Origin: Trichinella spiralis
Lineage: Eukaryota > Nematoda > Enoplea > Trichinellida > Trichinellidae
Reading direction: 5' to 3'
NCBI GenBank assembly: GCA_000181795.3
Contig: CM012954.1
Span: forward strand, 3,788,912 to 3,852,911
Length of the DNA: 64,000 nt
Below, piece by piece: positions 15,377-30,720 of the stretch (positions are counted from its first letter, which is position 1; each line of letters begins with the position of its first letter). A model generated the notes under the pieces. That model was not told where the DNA came from. It searched no databases and was given only the letters and a program-made list of their open reading frames with translations. The translations under genes were made by a program, and so were the position numbers.

Positions 15377-18200
15377 CATTATTTTAAAGTCTGCACAAAA
15401 AGACACTATTTAATCATTTTCAGCTAATTTGACCAATATTACAGCAATTATGTCGACATTAATTAAATGTGTTCACATGATTAGAATGCTTTTTATATTT
15501 CAAAACAACTTAATGAATGATTCCGAATCATTTTGAACGTGCGACATCTTTTTTATTCATTCTCACAACGTAGTTTGGCGCAAAGTTTTCCAACTTTTAT
15601 TTCAACTTCACATTAAAATATTTTGCAAAGAAATTTTTAAAATTAATGCGCATTCTTCTAAAACAAGCACTGAAATGCTGTACTGTGATTTAATTTTTAC
15701 GTGTTGAGCAGTTTCTCAACTCTCCTTTCAAAAAAATCATTTTTATATCAGAATTGTACTTTGGACATATATGCGCGTTGAAATAAACATGAATATTCAT
15801 TATAAAAATTACAAAAGCATGTAATTTGAAATTAACAATAACCAAAATTTAAACTTTATTATCGCAGTGTACGGTTATGAAGCAGAGCCGCAATGTTTTG
15901 CCTAATTAATTTCTGTGAAAAAGAATCCAGAATTAAACATTCACTTTTAAAATACTAAAAATGTAATGGAATTTTTTTAACAAACAAATTGTACTGGAAA
16001 TCTACTACAATAAGTCAACCGAAGAAGTAGTTTTGCGATGATTTCTTTGAATGCTAGTCGACTGTGACTTTCTATATTTGGTAAGCTATAATTTATTGAT
16101 AGACATGTACTCTTGAATTTATGTAATACTTTAATATATTTAACTGTTTGGAAGGATTTTTCAACAGTAATTGAAAACCAACCCAGTTGGAATCGTGAAA
16201 TTTGAAATTTTATGGTATAATATAATATCGATATTTTAAAAGTCATTATTTTTGTATAATCAGCTTTTTCATTTTTTTATGTAAGTGTAATAGCACATTT
16301 TGTTAAAGAAAGGGAACATTTTATTACATATAAATAAATAAATTTATATAAATATATATTCGTTATGGCCATACAGAAATGTTTAATCACTACAGTAGTG
16401 TTAGGCCCATAATCACTTACAAAAGTTTGCATTTTTTACGAGCACCGTATATTTTTTCAAATAAAAAAGAAGTGTTTCTTATTAATACATATCAGGAATA
16501 AAACTTTGATTCAATGAAAGATGAAAATTGGGATCATCGTTGTGTATTGCTTTTACTTTTTTAATTGTTCTCAGAGGCAGCAGTTTAGCTTATTTCAAAG
16601 TTGACATTGTAGCTAAAAATCAAGACTGTACTTTTACTATTAGGTGGCTTTGTGAAGTGTAATTTCGTAAACAGCAAGGATATTAGCCATAAATTGAATT
16701 TAAACATTTCTACTCATTTCACACAATTCAACGTTTCAGCTTGTTCATTTTAATCTAGGCTCTGAATGTTGTAGTGGTGGATCTGTGGTGGGTTGATTTC
16801 AATCTTGCAGCACAGTGTATTATCACCCTCGCTCTTTTTATTTTTGGATATTATAATTAAAAGAAAATTTAACTTTAGTTTGACAGTTTTCCGGTCTTTT
16901 TTCAGGTGTCACACATTATGAACGGAATTACTTTGTTGTAGAAGTTTTTTGAGTGAAAAGCAATCAGTGTCTGCTTGAGAATTCTTCTTTTTCTTCGTTC
17001 ATGTTGTTTCTTCTTTTGTTTTATAGCGCTTAATTTGATACATCAACGAATTGAATATTCTTTTTACCATTTAATAATTTTCAAATGAGATACAGTCTGA
17101 GCTGAGCTAAGATTGTTTCAAATACAAACCTGCATGTGAGAAATGCGCTATGCAATGCTGATCTTAGAAAATGCCATCTTCGGCATGACTTTTATTAAAA
17201 GTTGAAATCATCAAGTAATAAAATTGATAGTTTAGATTGCGTGATGTTACACTCTGTCTGGAAAAAAGTGTTCACAAAACCACATGTATAATGCAACAAG
17301 TACTAACAATGGCGATTGTTAATTCGGCCTGTAAAATAAACAGTTCAGTTACCATAACTACAGATCTTTTGTTTTGGTGCAGTCGACAATGAACCGTCAC
17401 AAACATTAAATGTTGCCTTTAAACAAAGTAAGTATACACATTTATATTTGGAGCTAGTGTTAATAATAAACGTAATTGCAATCACTTATTTACTATTAAA
17501 TGTTTAATGGTTATGATACGTTATTTTTTATTTTGATTTCTGAAATAATTTTGTAATTCAAGAAAAATTTTTATATGTTATTCGTGTGAAAAATTTCACA
17601 TTCACAATACATAAATTTTTAAAATGTTTATAAGAAAAAAATGCGAATTTGCTTTTTCCTTCGGCGCTTGTAATTTTAATTTGATTAATTTCAGTTTACA
17701 GCATCAACATTTAAGTTTTTTTTATAAAGTTAAGACATTTGTAATGTTCTGTCACTTTAGATACTGACACATTAGATTCTCTTTATAACTTTAATTAACA
17801 ATACAATACACAACAATGCATACAATACTACTACGTTAAAAAACTATCTTGACGATCTCATGAAATCTACCGTATCTTCAGTTGAATTTCGGGATACAGC
17901 ATGGTTAATAATTTCGAAATGTATATGTTTAGAATGGATGGGATGTAATTAGAAGATCGATGAAAAGTAAATGGCAATGAAAATTACTGCGAACTTCTAA
18001 CACATGATGGCAAGGAACTTGCTATTTGAGTTGATGATAACGAACAGTGTTACAAGCTGCTAACGGTGATGTGAAATCAGTTTAGAAAAAGAAAGGTAAG
18101 ACTGAAAAAATGTGAATGCTAAAAGAATTAAAATTATTAAAAAAAACAGTACTTAAGGCACTTAAGTACAAATTTATAAACGTACTGTAATATTTTTGTA

Positions 18201-18225
18201 GATATATATATATATATATATATAT
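18201..18225. repeat. (TA)n microsatellite
   Basis: A clean TA dinucleotide run. Similar short TA runs occur near 19057, 23173, 29226, 29693, 30021, 44017 and 45071. Confidence 0.85.
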
Positions 18226-20040
18226 GAATTTGGTATATTATAAATGATAACTTAAATGTCGAAAAACTTCATCTTGTAATAGGATGATCAAGGAACAATT
18301 TAACAAGGTATTCACTCTGAAAACATAAGCTGAGAACTTTATCTGGTTTCGCATTACTGTACATTTGTAACTTTAATATGTATGTATGTTTATATGTATG
18401 TATAATATTATGGGAATTGATATTGAATTGATTTTGCCGATTCTAATGAATTGAGTCTGCGCATGTAATTATTCAGTGTATGTGTAAGTACGTTATGACA
18501 AATATTTAATGTATGCATGAGTAGTGTAATTGAATTTCAACTTATAATAAATATTCATTAAATTTGAATTTGTTCACTTGAAATTTTATCAAACGTCTTA
18601 TATTTTCTGAGTGAAATACCTATTTCCTATTTAAATTAGTTAATTTTTTAAGTATAACGGTACTGAATTGTAATAATCTTATTTTTTGCATTTTTTAAAA
18701 TTCGTAAATTAACTGTCGTATTAATAAATTTCAAATTTTGCGGTTTTTTGTTCATCAGTTCATTTTGCAGTGGGAGAGTAAAAAAATTCTTAAGTACCTT
18801 AAGCAGGAAGCATTTAGAATTATTAAGAAATTTAATTCGTTTTATCTGCTACATGTTCAGTTGATGAGTGTCATCACAGTTGTACAATTAGTATTTAAAT
18901 TATTTAATACTGCGAGCATTTGAAAATGCAATTTTAGTGTATTCCATTAGAGAATAATGAGAATAACAGAAGAGAATAATAATGAAAGCATGAACGCGGG
19001 TAATTTTTTTAACGCATTTGCAAAATTTGGTTGATCGTCAGATTTTCATTCTTGTATATATATATATATATTCTTTGGAATGTGATTTGTGTTATAATAA
19101 ATAATTTTACTTCAGAATACAGGTTAAGTGATGCTGAATTGAAATCTTTTGAAGCTTTTTATGTTTGTTAATAAGAGCCGTAAATTTTTTAAAAATTACA
19201 GGAGTATAAGTATTTATTTTTTGCCGATGTAGATTTATAAATCTGTTTGAACTGAAAACTGCAAGTCTCCATGTTTAAAAAGTGCACGGGACGTTAATTT
19301 TATAGATGTTCAAAGTAATATTGTATTGTCGAGATTTAATCGACTAGATTGATGAAAACGTTATTGTGATTGTGAAAATGCAAAATTGTATTTTCCTTTG
19401 AATAATTTTCGGAAATGATACTCCATTTATAGCAGCAGCATACTTTCAAATTGTTTATTTATTGATTATTAGTGAAAAATGCGATAGTTTAAAAAAGTAT
19501 AAGAAGCACTGATTTATGAATGATTTTTATGTATATATTAAAAATAATTTGTAATAGAATTTTTGTTGAGTAGAATAGTGTAAGTTTCGCGACTGTAAAG
19601 AATGGTGAAATTTTAGGTCATGTTTGAATTCTGTTACTGTTTTTGTTTACCTAAAAATCCTGATTACTGTGCGTTCTTCACTGTCAGTAATTTTTTTGCA
19701 TTTGAATTCTTTTTTTGAAAACATTAAATTTGATTGAATATTGTATTAAATTGAAATGGAAATTTTGTTTCCGGTTATGTGGAGAAAGATTTTTCAAGAT
19801 AGAGTAAATATGATGGTAATGAATCAATTAATGGTTAATATATTTTGTTCGAAATGAACAGTAAATTTTGCGGATGTGCTGGTGTTGTTCAGTTGAATTA
19901 GGATTAGTTAGTTTAATTTTTGCAAAGAATTTCTGCAGTCCGATTACAGAATGAACAAATGGAATGGATTGAATATGATAAGCTTGTGTGAGAAAATTTT
20001 CATCTGCTGTCATCACATCTTTCTTGTAACATATACATAT

Positions 20041-20116
20041 CTGTGTGTGTGTGTGCGTGCGCGCGCATTTGTGTCGGCGTGTATGTATGTATGTATGTAT
20101 GTATGTATGTATGTAT
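20041..20116. repeat. (TG)n, (CG)n and (GTAT)n compound microsatellite
   Basis: TG repeats run into CG repeats (20056-20066) and then into eight or more GTAT units. Frames across it are repeat artefacts. Confidence 0.85.
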
Positions 20117-20159
20117 GGACATTTTTAAAAATATAGTCTGAATGGTCGTTGGAAATGGC

Positions 20160-20470
20160 TTTTTTACGATTGGAGGCAATTGTCAGAACCTGCTTGAACG
20201 CTGAAGATTACTTCCTGCGCATTGGGAAGAATTTTTCGCCTCGTTGAGTTGTGAGTATTTTAATTTTCCTAATTGCCGATCGTTGGGTTGATCCGTTGGT
20301 TGTTGAATCGATTGATAAAGTGGCTTGCGGCGGCGGTGAGCCAAGCAGACTAAGGATGATTGAATGGCATTCTTGTGGTTCGTTTCGCGTCATCGATGAA
20401 CCAAAAACTCTAGCACTTTTTGCACAACAACCAAAACATCATCCTCATCACATCATTACCAGTAACTGAC
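20160..20470. other. Less AT-rich island of unknown role
   Basis: Composition rises well above the surrounding DNA. Open frames run on both strands (for example - strand 20393-20208), but neither shows splice borders on both sides or a family resemblance. A GTGAGTATTT donor-like site is at 20249 (+). It may be a leader exon or an enhancer. Confidence 0.35.
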
Positions 20471-23400
20471 CAAATTTAACAATGACAACGGCATCACTAG
20501 AAGCATTTTACTAATTCACTAGAAATTTACACCTCTCGAGGATTTCTCACAATAATTTGTGATTTTTCTTCATCATCATCATTTTCTTTTTCTTCCTCAT
20601 TTTTTGCACTGCTGTTATGATCGCCATTGCTACAGTTTAATTTCAATGTCCTTCACATTACAGTCTCATCATTCACCGTACATGATTACGTCGTGCACGC
20701 GTCATTTATAAGAGGTATTTTTACTTTTAAAAATACAAATAAACGATCATTTCATCATTATATTTATTAACTGTTCGTATTTGCTGTCAATTTAACCATT
20801 TTATTATCCCTCACATGTAGTATACCCTAAATGAACATTCAATGCATGTACATTTTTTTCAATTCCATTTGCAGAGTATTAATTTAATTTAAAAAATTTA
20901 CCGTTTTTTTCAAAATTTTTCTGCATTATTTATATTGTTTTTCTTGCTTTTCAAAACACTTATGTACAACCTGTTTACAACAATATCAGTTTGTATATTG
21001 TACAATTGTTTCATAAAAATACTGTTTTTATTAATTGAAAGCATCGCATTTGGTATGGATTATTTTCTTGTATGTTGTATGATGCAGTTTTTTTTGAATT
21101 GAGTCCATTGCAGATTTTTATTACTTGGTTAACTGGGAAAACTTGCAATTTTTACTTTTTAAGTATGATGAACGAATTGAAATGTTTTGTAATGCTGCTT
21201 TCTGAACCAGTAGAATAGTGTGAAGTATTATGCTCTATAATATAGTATATGGATGTGTACGATTTTACTGAACAATTTTGTGAAGATATTTTGCTCATTA
21301 ATTCCTGAATTCATTGGTTTTTGAATTAGTTTGCAAAAGTAACAAGCTATATAATTGTTGTCCGTTTACAATACATCTGGCATGCATGTGAAATATTTGG
21401 AATAATCGTGCATTGAATAGGGATAATATTTTTGTTGTGTTCAATTATTTGCAAGGAATTTTATTTGAAATTTTTTTGGCAGTGGAATGAAGAACAGTGT
21501 ATGGAAAAAATTGCAGACAAATATTTCGTAGCGTTTTGCTTTTTTTCGAATAAATTTTAATCCTTGTGCAATATAATATGCTCGTTTGCAATTTAATTGA
21601 TTCGTTTTAATTATTATTAATATTATTGAAACATATAGGTTTGTTTTTTTTAATTTTGAAATTTTTGCTAGGGTTTGTTAGCTTAAATTTTTGAACAACA
21701 GGAAGCAAGTTATTTTTTTGCAAGATTATGTAGAATTTCGATTGCAGCTTTATAAACGTACATTTTGAAAATATATTGTGAAGCATTTTTTTAGAAAAGA
21801 AGGCTAAATGAAGTTCAGGCACTTTGCACTGTCAAGCATTTTTGCAGTTGTTCAGATCTTCAAAGTCAATTTCTTCTAATAAAAAGGTAAGCATTTTGTG
21901 CATGATTATATTATATATTGCTTTTGTTTTTCCATCTGTTTCCAGTAGTGTTGAGAGTTGCAGTTTTAAGAGAAAAGTATTATCAAAAATTTTTATTTAT
22001 ACAGTTTTACGTGTTTTTCCTTTGAAAAATTGATTTTCATGGAATGGTCATTTGTCACAATCAGCAAACATTTAACTTTTGTTCTTGTTGTCGAAGCATT
22101 ATACAATTTATTGCAGTATAGGTTTTCAAAATTTGCATTTTGATTATTATAATTTGACACGCATTTAGCTTTTTTGATGAGGGTTTTTCTGCAAAATTGG
22201 AACTATTTCTAGTCATTTTTTGCATAGTTGTGCGTGAAAATTGTTCATCAAATCAAAGCTTTTTCACTTGTTCATGATCTTTGCATTTTACAGAGAAAAT
22301 ATCTTCCAGTTTTCTTAAATGATATTGTTCAAAGAGTGTTTTGTGGTGAAGTTTACGCGTAGGGCTCGAATTACATAATATCATTTTCTTATTGAATATA
22401 CTTTAGTGTATGTGCGTCTATATGAATGAAGAATATGTGTATATTTTTTTTCTTCTTATAATTCAATCTGTGATTTCATTTTTACAATTGTACAGCTATA
22501 AATTTATGGTACAGTTTTTATTTTAATAATGCAGATTCTTATTTTTTTTATTTTTCATTTATTGCTTCTTTGTAGAATTGAAATGAACAAAACAAAGAAG
22601 AAATTCTGCTTATTCATAATTATAATTCTAATATCAATACAGTAAAATAGAATTCGCGAGATTATTCATGTGTAATAATTAATTTGCATGTAAAGATGAG
22701 GAAAAAAGGAGTGAGGGAAAAAAATTTAAACTATTGCAAAAGGGAAAGATTGCGCGTAGAAGTAAAGAAACGTGACACGTTGCACCTGTTTTTCAATGAC
22801 TAAGCGGCAATAATTGAAGTTCAAGTAATCGAGAAGGGCGGTTATAAGAAATGATTGAAGCTGTCTCTCATTTGCTAATTTTGATTGGAACTTTGCCCAA
22901 ACAGGTGCTTTTCAGCGCAGTGCATGAAATTCAAATTTCCTATTCATTGTTTTTCATCACAATTGAGCTTCAGTTTTCATTTTTAATACTTTATTTATTT
23001 TTTGCAAAATATTCAAAAATCTTAATATGCAAGCAACTATACTACAGGTAATTAATTTAATTATTGTTGTTAATTTTTTACTATTAATATTTTGCTATAT
23101 TCTCCATTTTTGTAAATAATATAAGAGCAATATTTATAATTTAATCTATTGTGTTGCACAATGTATATATAAATATATATATATATATATCAACTGTTTG
23201 TTTCTCTTTATATATGTAATTTTTCTTTGAGTAATTAGTTTCAAATTTTATGATATTACATTTGCAATGATTTGTTGCGCAGTTGATTTTGCATTGTCTG
23301 CACGTGTTCATGCTAACGGCATACATTGCGGTTTAGCAGAGTAAATTAATTTCAATAATATGCCAAGAAATAAATGTGGATATAAATTTGAGTGAGTATA

Positions 23401-26145
23401 GTGTTTGCTTGTCTGTTATGCTGTTTATGGTGTTGTGGAATATTCAAATTTTTGTAAAATTTCTTTTGTCTGTTTCTTGTATGTTTTACTGTCATTGGGA
23501 AAAAAATTTCACAGTATTAGAATTAAACGAACAATATGTGTCTAACTGTTCGATAATTTGGTGAAATTTAAATGACGTAGTCAAACGTTTATTGATTGTC
23601 AATTTATTTACATCATTCCAACTGAAGTGCTACTGCTTATTGCTTACTGCTTACTGCTGCTGCTGATGCTTTCACTGCTTCTACTTTTGCCGCCACTGCT
23701 GCTTCTGCTGGTGCTGCGGTTGCTATTAGCATACTGAATTTTGAGATTTATTTATTTATTTATTTTTCAATTCTGTGCAAGAGATTTGGGCAAAATTTTT
23801 GACGAAAGTTCAAGTTGAGTTGAACTTTTGCAAAATGCATTTTTCGATTTCTGCAGCTCTTGCTGCGCATAATTCAATCGAAGTTATTCGAAATCTTTCT
23901 TTTCTTTATTTTTTTCCAATATTTTTATTATTTTATTTTATTTTAATGCGTTCAAATGATGGAAATTTGATTGAACTTTTATCGATCTTTGTTTTTCCAA
24001 TTTTGCATAATTTTCAATAGAATTAAACGGGTAACATCTGAAATTGCAATACTAACTAACCATTTATGTGTTTTAGCATATATTTATTTGTTTTTTCTTC
24101 ATACTTTTCATTTATCGAATTTAAATTGTTTTTTTTTGAAGTTGTAATTCGATTGAGTGCGATAATTGATGCTGTATGATAAAGCATGCTATTGAAGAAA
24201 AAAAAATAAATAGATTGTGTACAGTTCATTAATTTATTCACAATTTGATTTTAACGATGAATTTTATTTCACCAGAAAATGATGTGGAATTGCAATTTCT
24301 AAAATAATATCTATTATGATTTGTTGTTGACGTTGTTGTGATTTGAATGTTATGTTCAATTTTGTCCACAGTGATGAATATTTGCGCTGTCCACTGATTA
24401 ACATAATGAAATTGGATACGGGCAAACATTTATTTATTTGTAACCTTTTACTTCTAAAACGATAAATCGATTCGATGTACTGGGAAGATGGAAGGTATTG
24501 TAGTTGAGGATGCGAGGACCTTCTTTTCAATTTTCTTTGAGTAAGGAGCAGTTTACTTTCAAAACACTGCATACGGTTGTTGTTGTCTTGATGTTTCTTC
24601 ATAATTTTAATTTCCCTGTTCATTAAACTGTTGTACTTCCTCTTTTTTTGAACAAAATTTTATACAAATTAACCGCTAGCATTTTTGCTATAGATTGTTC
24701 AATTGGATCTAATTGTGCTTTGCTCTGTTAAAAGCTCTTTGTAATATGACCATGGTGCGCTGTAAATTTTGACACTGAACAGTGAAACAGTTAAAAAGTG
24801 AAAAATTTTCCGTTCATTTTATTCATAGATAATGTTGAATTTTGGTTGTTTATTTTGTGATTGCTTTTAATAAAATTTATTTACAAAAGAAAATATAATA
24901 TATTTTTATGATCAGAATTATGGATTTTTTTTTCTTTTTTCGAATTGATCCTTCATGAGGCAAGTTGATTGACCTCTGCGGTTATCGTTTTCATTGAATG
25001 CACAAAATTTTTCATTCATCCAAATTAAGCATCTTTTTCCTTTGTACCGCAATTGTTTTCCTTGATTTTGTTTCTTCGTTTTACAATTTATGAGCTTCGG
25101 TTCAGTTCAGCTTAAATGAATCGATTCACTTCTAATCTTCAACTTTAGATTACTGTATGATGCTTACTTTTTATGCATAAATATAAATATAATCAGTAGA
25201 GTATGGTTTTTTCTCTTTTTTCTTCTTAAACTTTTTTTACTGCTTAAACTGGCGTGCAAAAAAAGGTTATGTTTCAAGCATCTGCTTCATTTCATTGGGA
25301 AAATGGTAATTGCTATTTGATTGACTTTTTTCTTTAATTTCAAATTATTTAATTAATTTGCTGACGTTGTTAGTTCAAAATTTTGATACACTGAAAATTA
25401 ATTCGCATCAGAAGAAGAAATTGAAAAATAAGCTTGACCATTTTATTACAATTAAATGCTTTACCATGAGCAAAAAATGGGAATATCACGTCGTCAGAAT
25501 GCCATTCTGCTGCTGCATCTCTGAGGCTAATGCGGTTAAGCAAAAATTCGATTTTCCCCTTCTCCCTCCCCCCTCTCTCTCTCTCTCAGCTGAAGTATTG
25601 TTTACAGCACTGACAATATATATATATATGTATAGTTTTCGTAGCTTTTGTTTTTTTTAATATTTTATAATTTGAATAATATTTTGTTTTATGTATTTTT
25701 TGTTCAATTTGTTCATCTATGCAAGTGGTGCATAAAATTTTAATACCAGTGAAGTGCAATGTATACGGTATTGAATTGAATGGGAATGGAATTTTACAAA
25801 TTTGAATGATATTCAGTAAATAATACAATATAAATATGGTGTGAAAGATGGGGGTGTGGATTCAATGTAAATTTAGTGCTTTACAGAATTGAAAAAGTGT
25901 AAATTATTTGTAGTATGGAGAGAACTTTTGTTTGTGCAACTTTTATTTACGTCTATTCAGTTGTTCGGTTGTTATACGAGTCAGCTGTTGTAAATAATTG
26001 CAATGAATATTCAATTTAGTAATTTAGTAATTACAATAGATGCTGGTGCACAATTGCAGACAGCAATTAAACTCGACGAACATTATAAGTTGGACATGCT
26101 GCAAAATTGTCGTTTGCTTTTGTTTATTAATATTATAATTTCATT

Positions 26146-26146
26146 C

Positions 26147-26187
<41 letters not shown>

Positions 26188-26188
26188 T
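26146..26188. repeat. (CT)n(CA)n compound microsatellite
   Basis: CT units followed directly by about twelve CA units. Confidence 0.9.
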
Positions 26189-27734
26189 GTAGAAAGTTGA
26201 ACAAGCGTAAAATAGTTTTTTATTCATTTACAAAATATACTTATCGAAGCATGTTTTGAATTATTTCGAAAATTTAGTCAACTTTATATTATAGATATGA
26301 ATTTTTTTAAGCATGACATTCGTCAAATTTGTCTATTTTGCTGCGATTTTATGCCATTCCATTATTTCATACAATGCCAAAGTTGTTTTATATCGATGCT
26401 TATGCGCAACTGCATGTACGTTTCCGCTTCTTGTATCATCATCGTCTTTTTAAACTTTTATGATGTGCATTTTCAGAACTTGAGTGACATTGATTCAAAT
26501 TAATATTTAAGAGATTCGGTGCTTTTGTTATTGTGCTGCTTGCTATACGAATTGAATCTGTTCAATGACCTGGTAAGCGTATATTCATCTTTATTATTAG
26601 TAAATTGATTGATCATATTATTTTTTACATTTTCACAACCAATATTTCTATTCAATTCATAATAAATAGTACCGTTTTTGTAAAAAAAGTTTTTCAAATT
26701 TTGTACAGAAATGTTTCTTTTTGTTTTTTAAATAAAATTGTCCACTGTGTTCTTTTCTGTTAATTAGTAGGAATTTAATTCTGTACAGTATTTCAAGTTG
26801 CAGTAAGCAGAAAATAAGGTTACTATGGGCAGTTGAACGTATTATTGCATTAATATGTGTATAAAATAAAAGTTAATAATCTATTTTTATTCAGTTGTTT
26901 TCTGCACCTTGATATTTTATTTTATTTTACATTTATTTTTAACAAATGCTTGTTTATTTTCATTGTGCTTCAATGAAATAGCCTTGTTTTCTCCGTTGTT
27001 CATGCCGTTGGTGCTTCTTGTTATTTTATTGCTAACAGTTGGTACACAAATTGTTTCTCAATTGCAATGCTCATTTCTTATAATATGTGCCGTATTGTTT
27101 TAAGGTTTTATGATCATTACATTAATGAGAGTTTGTGAAAGGGACGTAAATGAATATTCGCATCAATTTCAAATAAGTAAATAAAATTAGAGGTAATGTG
27201 AGTAAATAGATGTATAATTCAGAATATTAGCGATTAGAAGATTAAAACTTGTTCAGCTTAAATTCATAAGCTTTAACTTTACAGCTAGTTGAGTTATGAA
27301 CTGATGCGAAAATTTTCAGTTTTTCTCACATCAACATCATCTATTTGTTGTTGCTTGCAGTTATGTAACTGCAGCTAAATTATTTTTATTGTGAGTGCTG
27401 TAATTGGGCTTTTTTCAAGTTCGGTTTTGTATTTGTGGTTTCAGATGTTGAATGCTGTTTTTAAATTATAGCAATGTGTTTTGGATGTTAGAAGAATCAC
27501 ATGTATAATATATTTTATTTCTTATAAACAAATAAGCATGTTTTTTTTCTTTCTTTCATTCTTTGGTTTATTTTATTCATTCTTTCTTTCTTGTCAGCTT
27601 AACTTGATCTGACGTCATTTGCACTTATTGAAGGCGAGTTGACAAAATGCTAATCGGTCGCTGAGCTTGGTGGGACTTAAGTGTGGTCTGAAGTGGTCCT
27701 CGGTTCGCTGAATTGCATAGCCGCTTTTAACCTC

Positions 27735-27768
27735 CTCCTCCTCCTCCTCCTCCTTCTTCTTCTCATTC
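27735..27768. repeat. (CTC)n(CTT)n trinucleotide repeat inside a less AT-rich island
   Basis: A run of CTC then CTT triplets within 27600-27930, where base composition rises above the flanks. The + frame across it gives a Leu run and has no resemblance to a family. Confidence 0.7.
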
Positions 27769-30613
27769 TCCTCTGCCTGGGTTATAAGCTTCAGAGCAGT
27801 GTAAATCAGTCGATTTCAATAAGTCGAAGGTTGTTGTTAGTCCTCCGCATTTCCAACTTCAACCACAATTTGCCAGGTGCAGTGAGCAAGTCGGTTTTAT
27901 CCTTGTTAACTGAGAATTTCGCAACTTGATACTTCCTGATATGTGAATTGTTTGTGAGTGACGTTTATTTATTGTTTTATTGAGTTTTGGCAAGCCATAT
28001 CTTAGCCTGTTTTCTTTTATATTCACGATTATGTCTACGAAAGGAATGCTTTTTTCTTTGTTTTAGAAAAAAATTACAGTACTGTACTGAATTTTTTCTT
28101 TTACTAGGAAAGTGCTAAATCTACACCATTGTTTCTTTGAAGTAATGTTTCATAAAATTATTTTTTTTACTTCCTTTATTATTATATTTCATCGTTTAAT
28201 GAAATGGTAAAGCTAAAATCGGACTTGAAATTCATTCAGCTTATATTTACAGTACTTGTAAATGAGAGTTTCAAAATTTTATTTTATTGTAATACTGTAG
28301 GTTTATTTTGAAATGTAAGTTCCATTCTTCAAGGTGTGAAAAGTGTTATTGTTGTCTTAATAAAATTGATGTACTTCATGAAACAATGATTTGAATTTTT
28401 TCATTTTTTCAGTAATATTTTTCGAAAATGTGAAAGAATATTTCCATTGTTGTGAAATGTCATACATGATTGAACATTATCTTCTTTTTTATAGTACTAA
28501 AAAAAATTTATGATTTGAATTTAATTTAATCCTAGAACATGTCAAGTGTTATGACAGTTTTTATTTAAAAAATTTTTAAATAAAGTGGTCTAAATCAAGG
28601 TTTAGTTCAGTTTTTTTCCATTGAATTTTCGGGATAGCAGATACAATCGTATCAGTTGTTATATTGTTGTTGATGAACGATAAAGTCTGGTTGCATTTGT
28701 TGGTATTTCTGATTGTTTAGCATTATTTGATGGTAATGCTATATCAGATGTTGAACTGGTTGAAGAACTGGTTGTTCGAAATTTTTATATCATAATTTTG
28801 TGTTTGATTACAGTGATATTGTGCGGATGGAGGTGGAGTTCTTCTTTATTGTATTTTGAAAAATGACCTACTGATAGTCAGTGTGTTTAATGTGAATTTT
28901 TTTGAAAATTTTTATTCATAATTTACTGGAAGAACGTTTCATTTTCATTATCTGATAAAATATTGAAGTAAGCAAGAATGAATTTATTTTTGTTTTTTTT
29001 ATAAATTTCATTTCTGTTATACTGTATAACGATGAAATCAAATATTTAAGATAGAATGTAAATTGAACAGATGTTGAATAAGCAGTGTTCTTTTTTTATC
29101 AATTTCATTAAAATTCAGTTTAACGTGATACAAGCAAATGTTTTGCTAAAATTACATCCAAAATATCAAGTTCCATATTTTTTTCATATTAAAGATTGCT
29201 TTCAGTTTCTTCATTATGTCACAATTGATATATATATATATATATATATATATTCAGCATTCATAATTTATTCACTTTACTTTATGTAGCATTATTCATT
29301 GTTAATTTTATGCATGTAATTGTAATGTAACATATTATAATGGAAATGTAATTAGTAATAACATGTGTACATGTGAGTGTGTATGCCATACCATGATGTA
29401 TTCCACACCTTTAAAATTATTTTTATCATGCAAATTTTGTAAATTTTTTAAAAATAGACGTACGTATTTTTGCTGTAATTCTTTTATTAAAAAATTTGTT
29501 GAATCATTTATGAAATATTTTCACACGTATTTTATTTATCAAAATGACCACATTTAATATTTTAGTAAAACAGCATTGATATTTGTTGAAAATACTTTAT
29601 CATTTCAATCTTATTGGGTTTTTAGAATTTCAAAGGCCATTTTTTGAGTTTATTTAAAGTAATAGTGGATTTCGTAAATTTCGATGCAGGATATATATAT
29701 ATATATATATAGATTGAATACAAATTGAAGGGGAAATGTGTGTGTGTGTGCGTGTGTGTGTTTGAATTGAATGTTTGAAAGTGCAGTTTGTACTGTTTAG
29801 CAGGTGCTTTTATAGCTAGCTGCCAGTCATTGTAATCTTATCCATTGGAAGTTTGCAATAAATTTGCCTACAGGCTAACAACGTACTAACTAGGCAAGCT
29901 TGGCAAACAAATGTTGTTTGCTTATCATTTAGCTTTTTGGCAATTTCGGAATAAATTGCCAAATTTCAAGACAAAGTCAACAACATCAACAATTGATCAA
30001 CAGTGTATCAATAATTGATTATATATATATATATATATGCATATGTATAATGTATTTGCTTTCATATTGTGTTGTATTCGATCGTATGATCTGTTTTTTT
30101 AGTTAATGTAAAGTAGAATTATAATGATGTATCATAAATGTTTGTTGTAAGAATTTATTTTTGAAAGAAAAATTGGTTGAATAAGTTGATTTCATGGTGA
30201 AATTTGTTGAAATTTTACTGTTTAACCCGTTAAGTTAGGTATGAAATTTGTTTTATCAATCCGGTTATATAGTTTGATAGCGTTACAATTGGGTCACGTT
30301 TGACGACGACTATCACTGTTTAGTTGCTTCTTGAATTTAGCAGTGCTAAATAGTTGTTCTTCTTTGAAAATTTCATCCAAAAAATAAACAAACGAAAAAT
30401 TACAAAATGAATGCAAATAATATCCGATATCAGATTTTGTTTTTGAATTTAGTCTGTATTTTTGCAAATTAGCCTCTCTTTTCTTACTGTAAAATTTTTA
30501 TTTGAAATTAAATTTTTGCAAAAGTTTGAAGTTTGTGCAAGTAAAAATGAGTAATAGGACGCACGCCCATTCGCCAATGCAAAGAATCTTCGCTATTGGC
30601 GTGTTGGTGATAC

Positions 30614-30720
30614 TGCTGCTGTTGCTGTTGCTGTTGTTGTTGTTGTTGTTGTGTTGTTGTTGTGTTGTTTTCGTCATCATCATCATCATCATCATTGTCG
30701 TCGTCGTCGTCGTTTATCGT
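30614..30720. repeat. (CTG/TTG)n, (CAT)n and (CGT)n trinucleotide tract
   Basis: Three adjoining triplet arrays. They generate long frames on both strands (poly-Leu/Ile/Val on +, poly-Gln/Asp on -), which is typical of simple repeats rather than of genes. Confidence 0.85.

Noticed and set aside
23628-23730. CTG/GCT-rich stretch with Ser- or Ala-rich translation
   Set aside because: Imperfect triplet repeat with an early stop and no splice borders.
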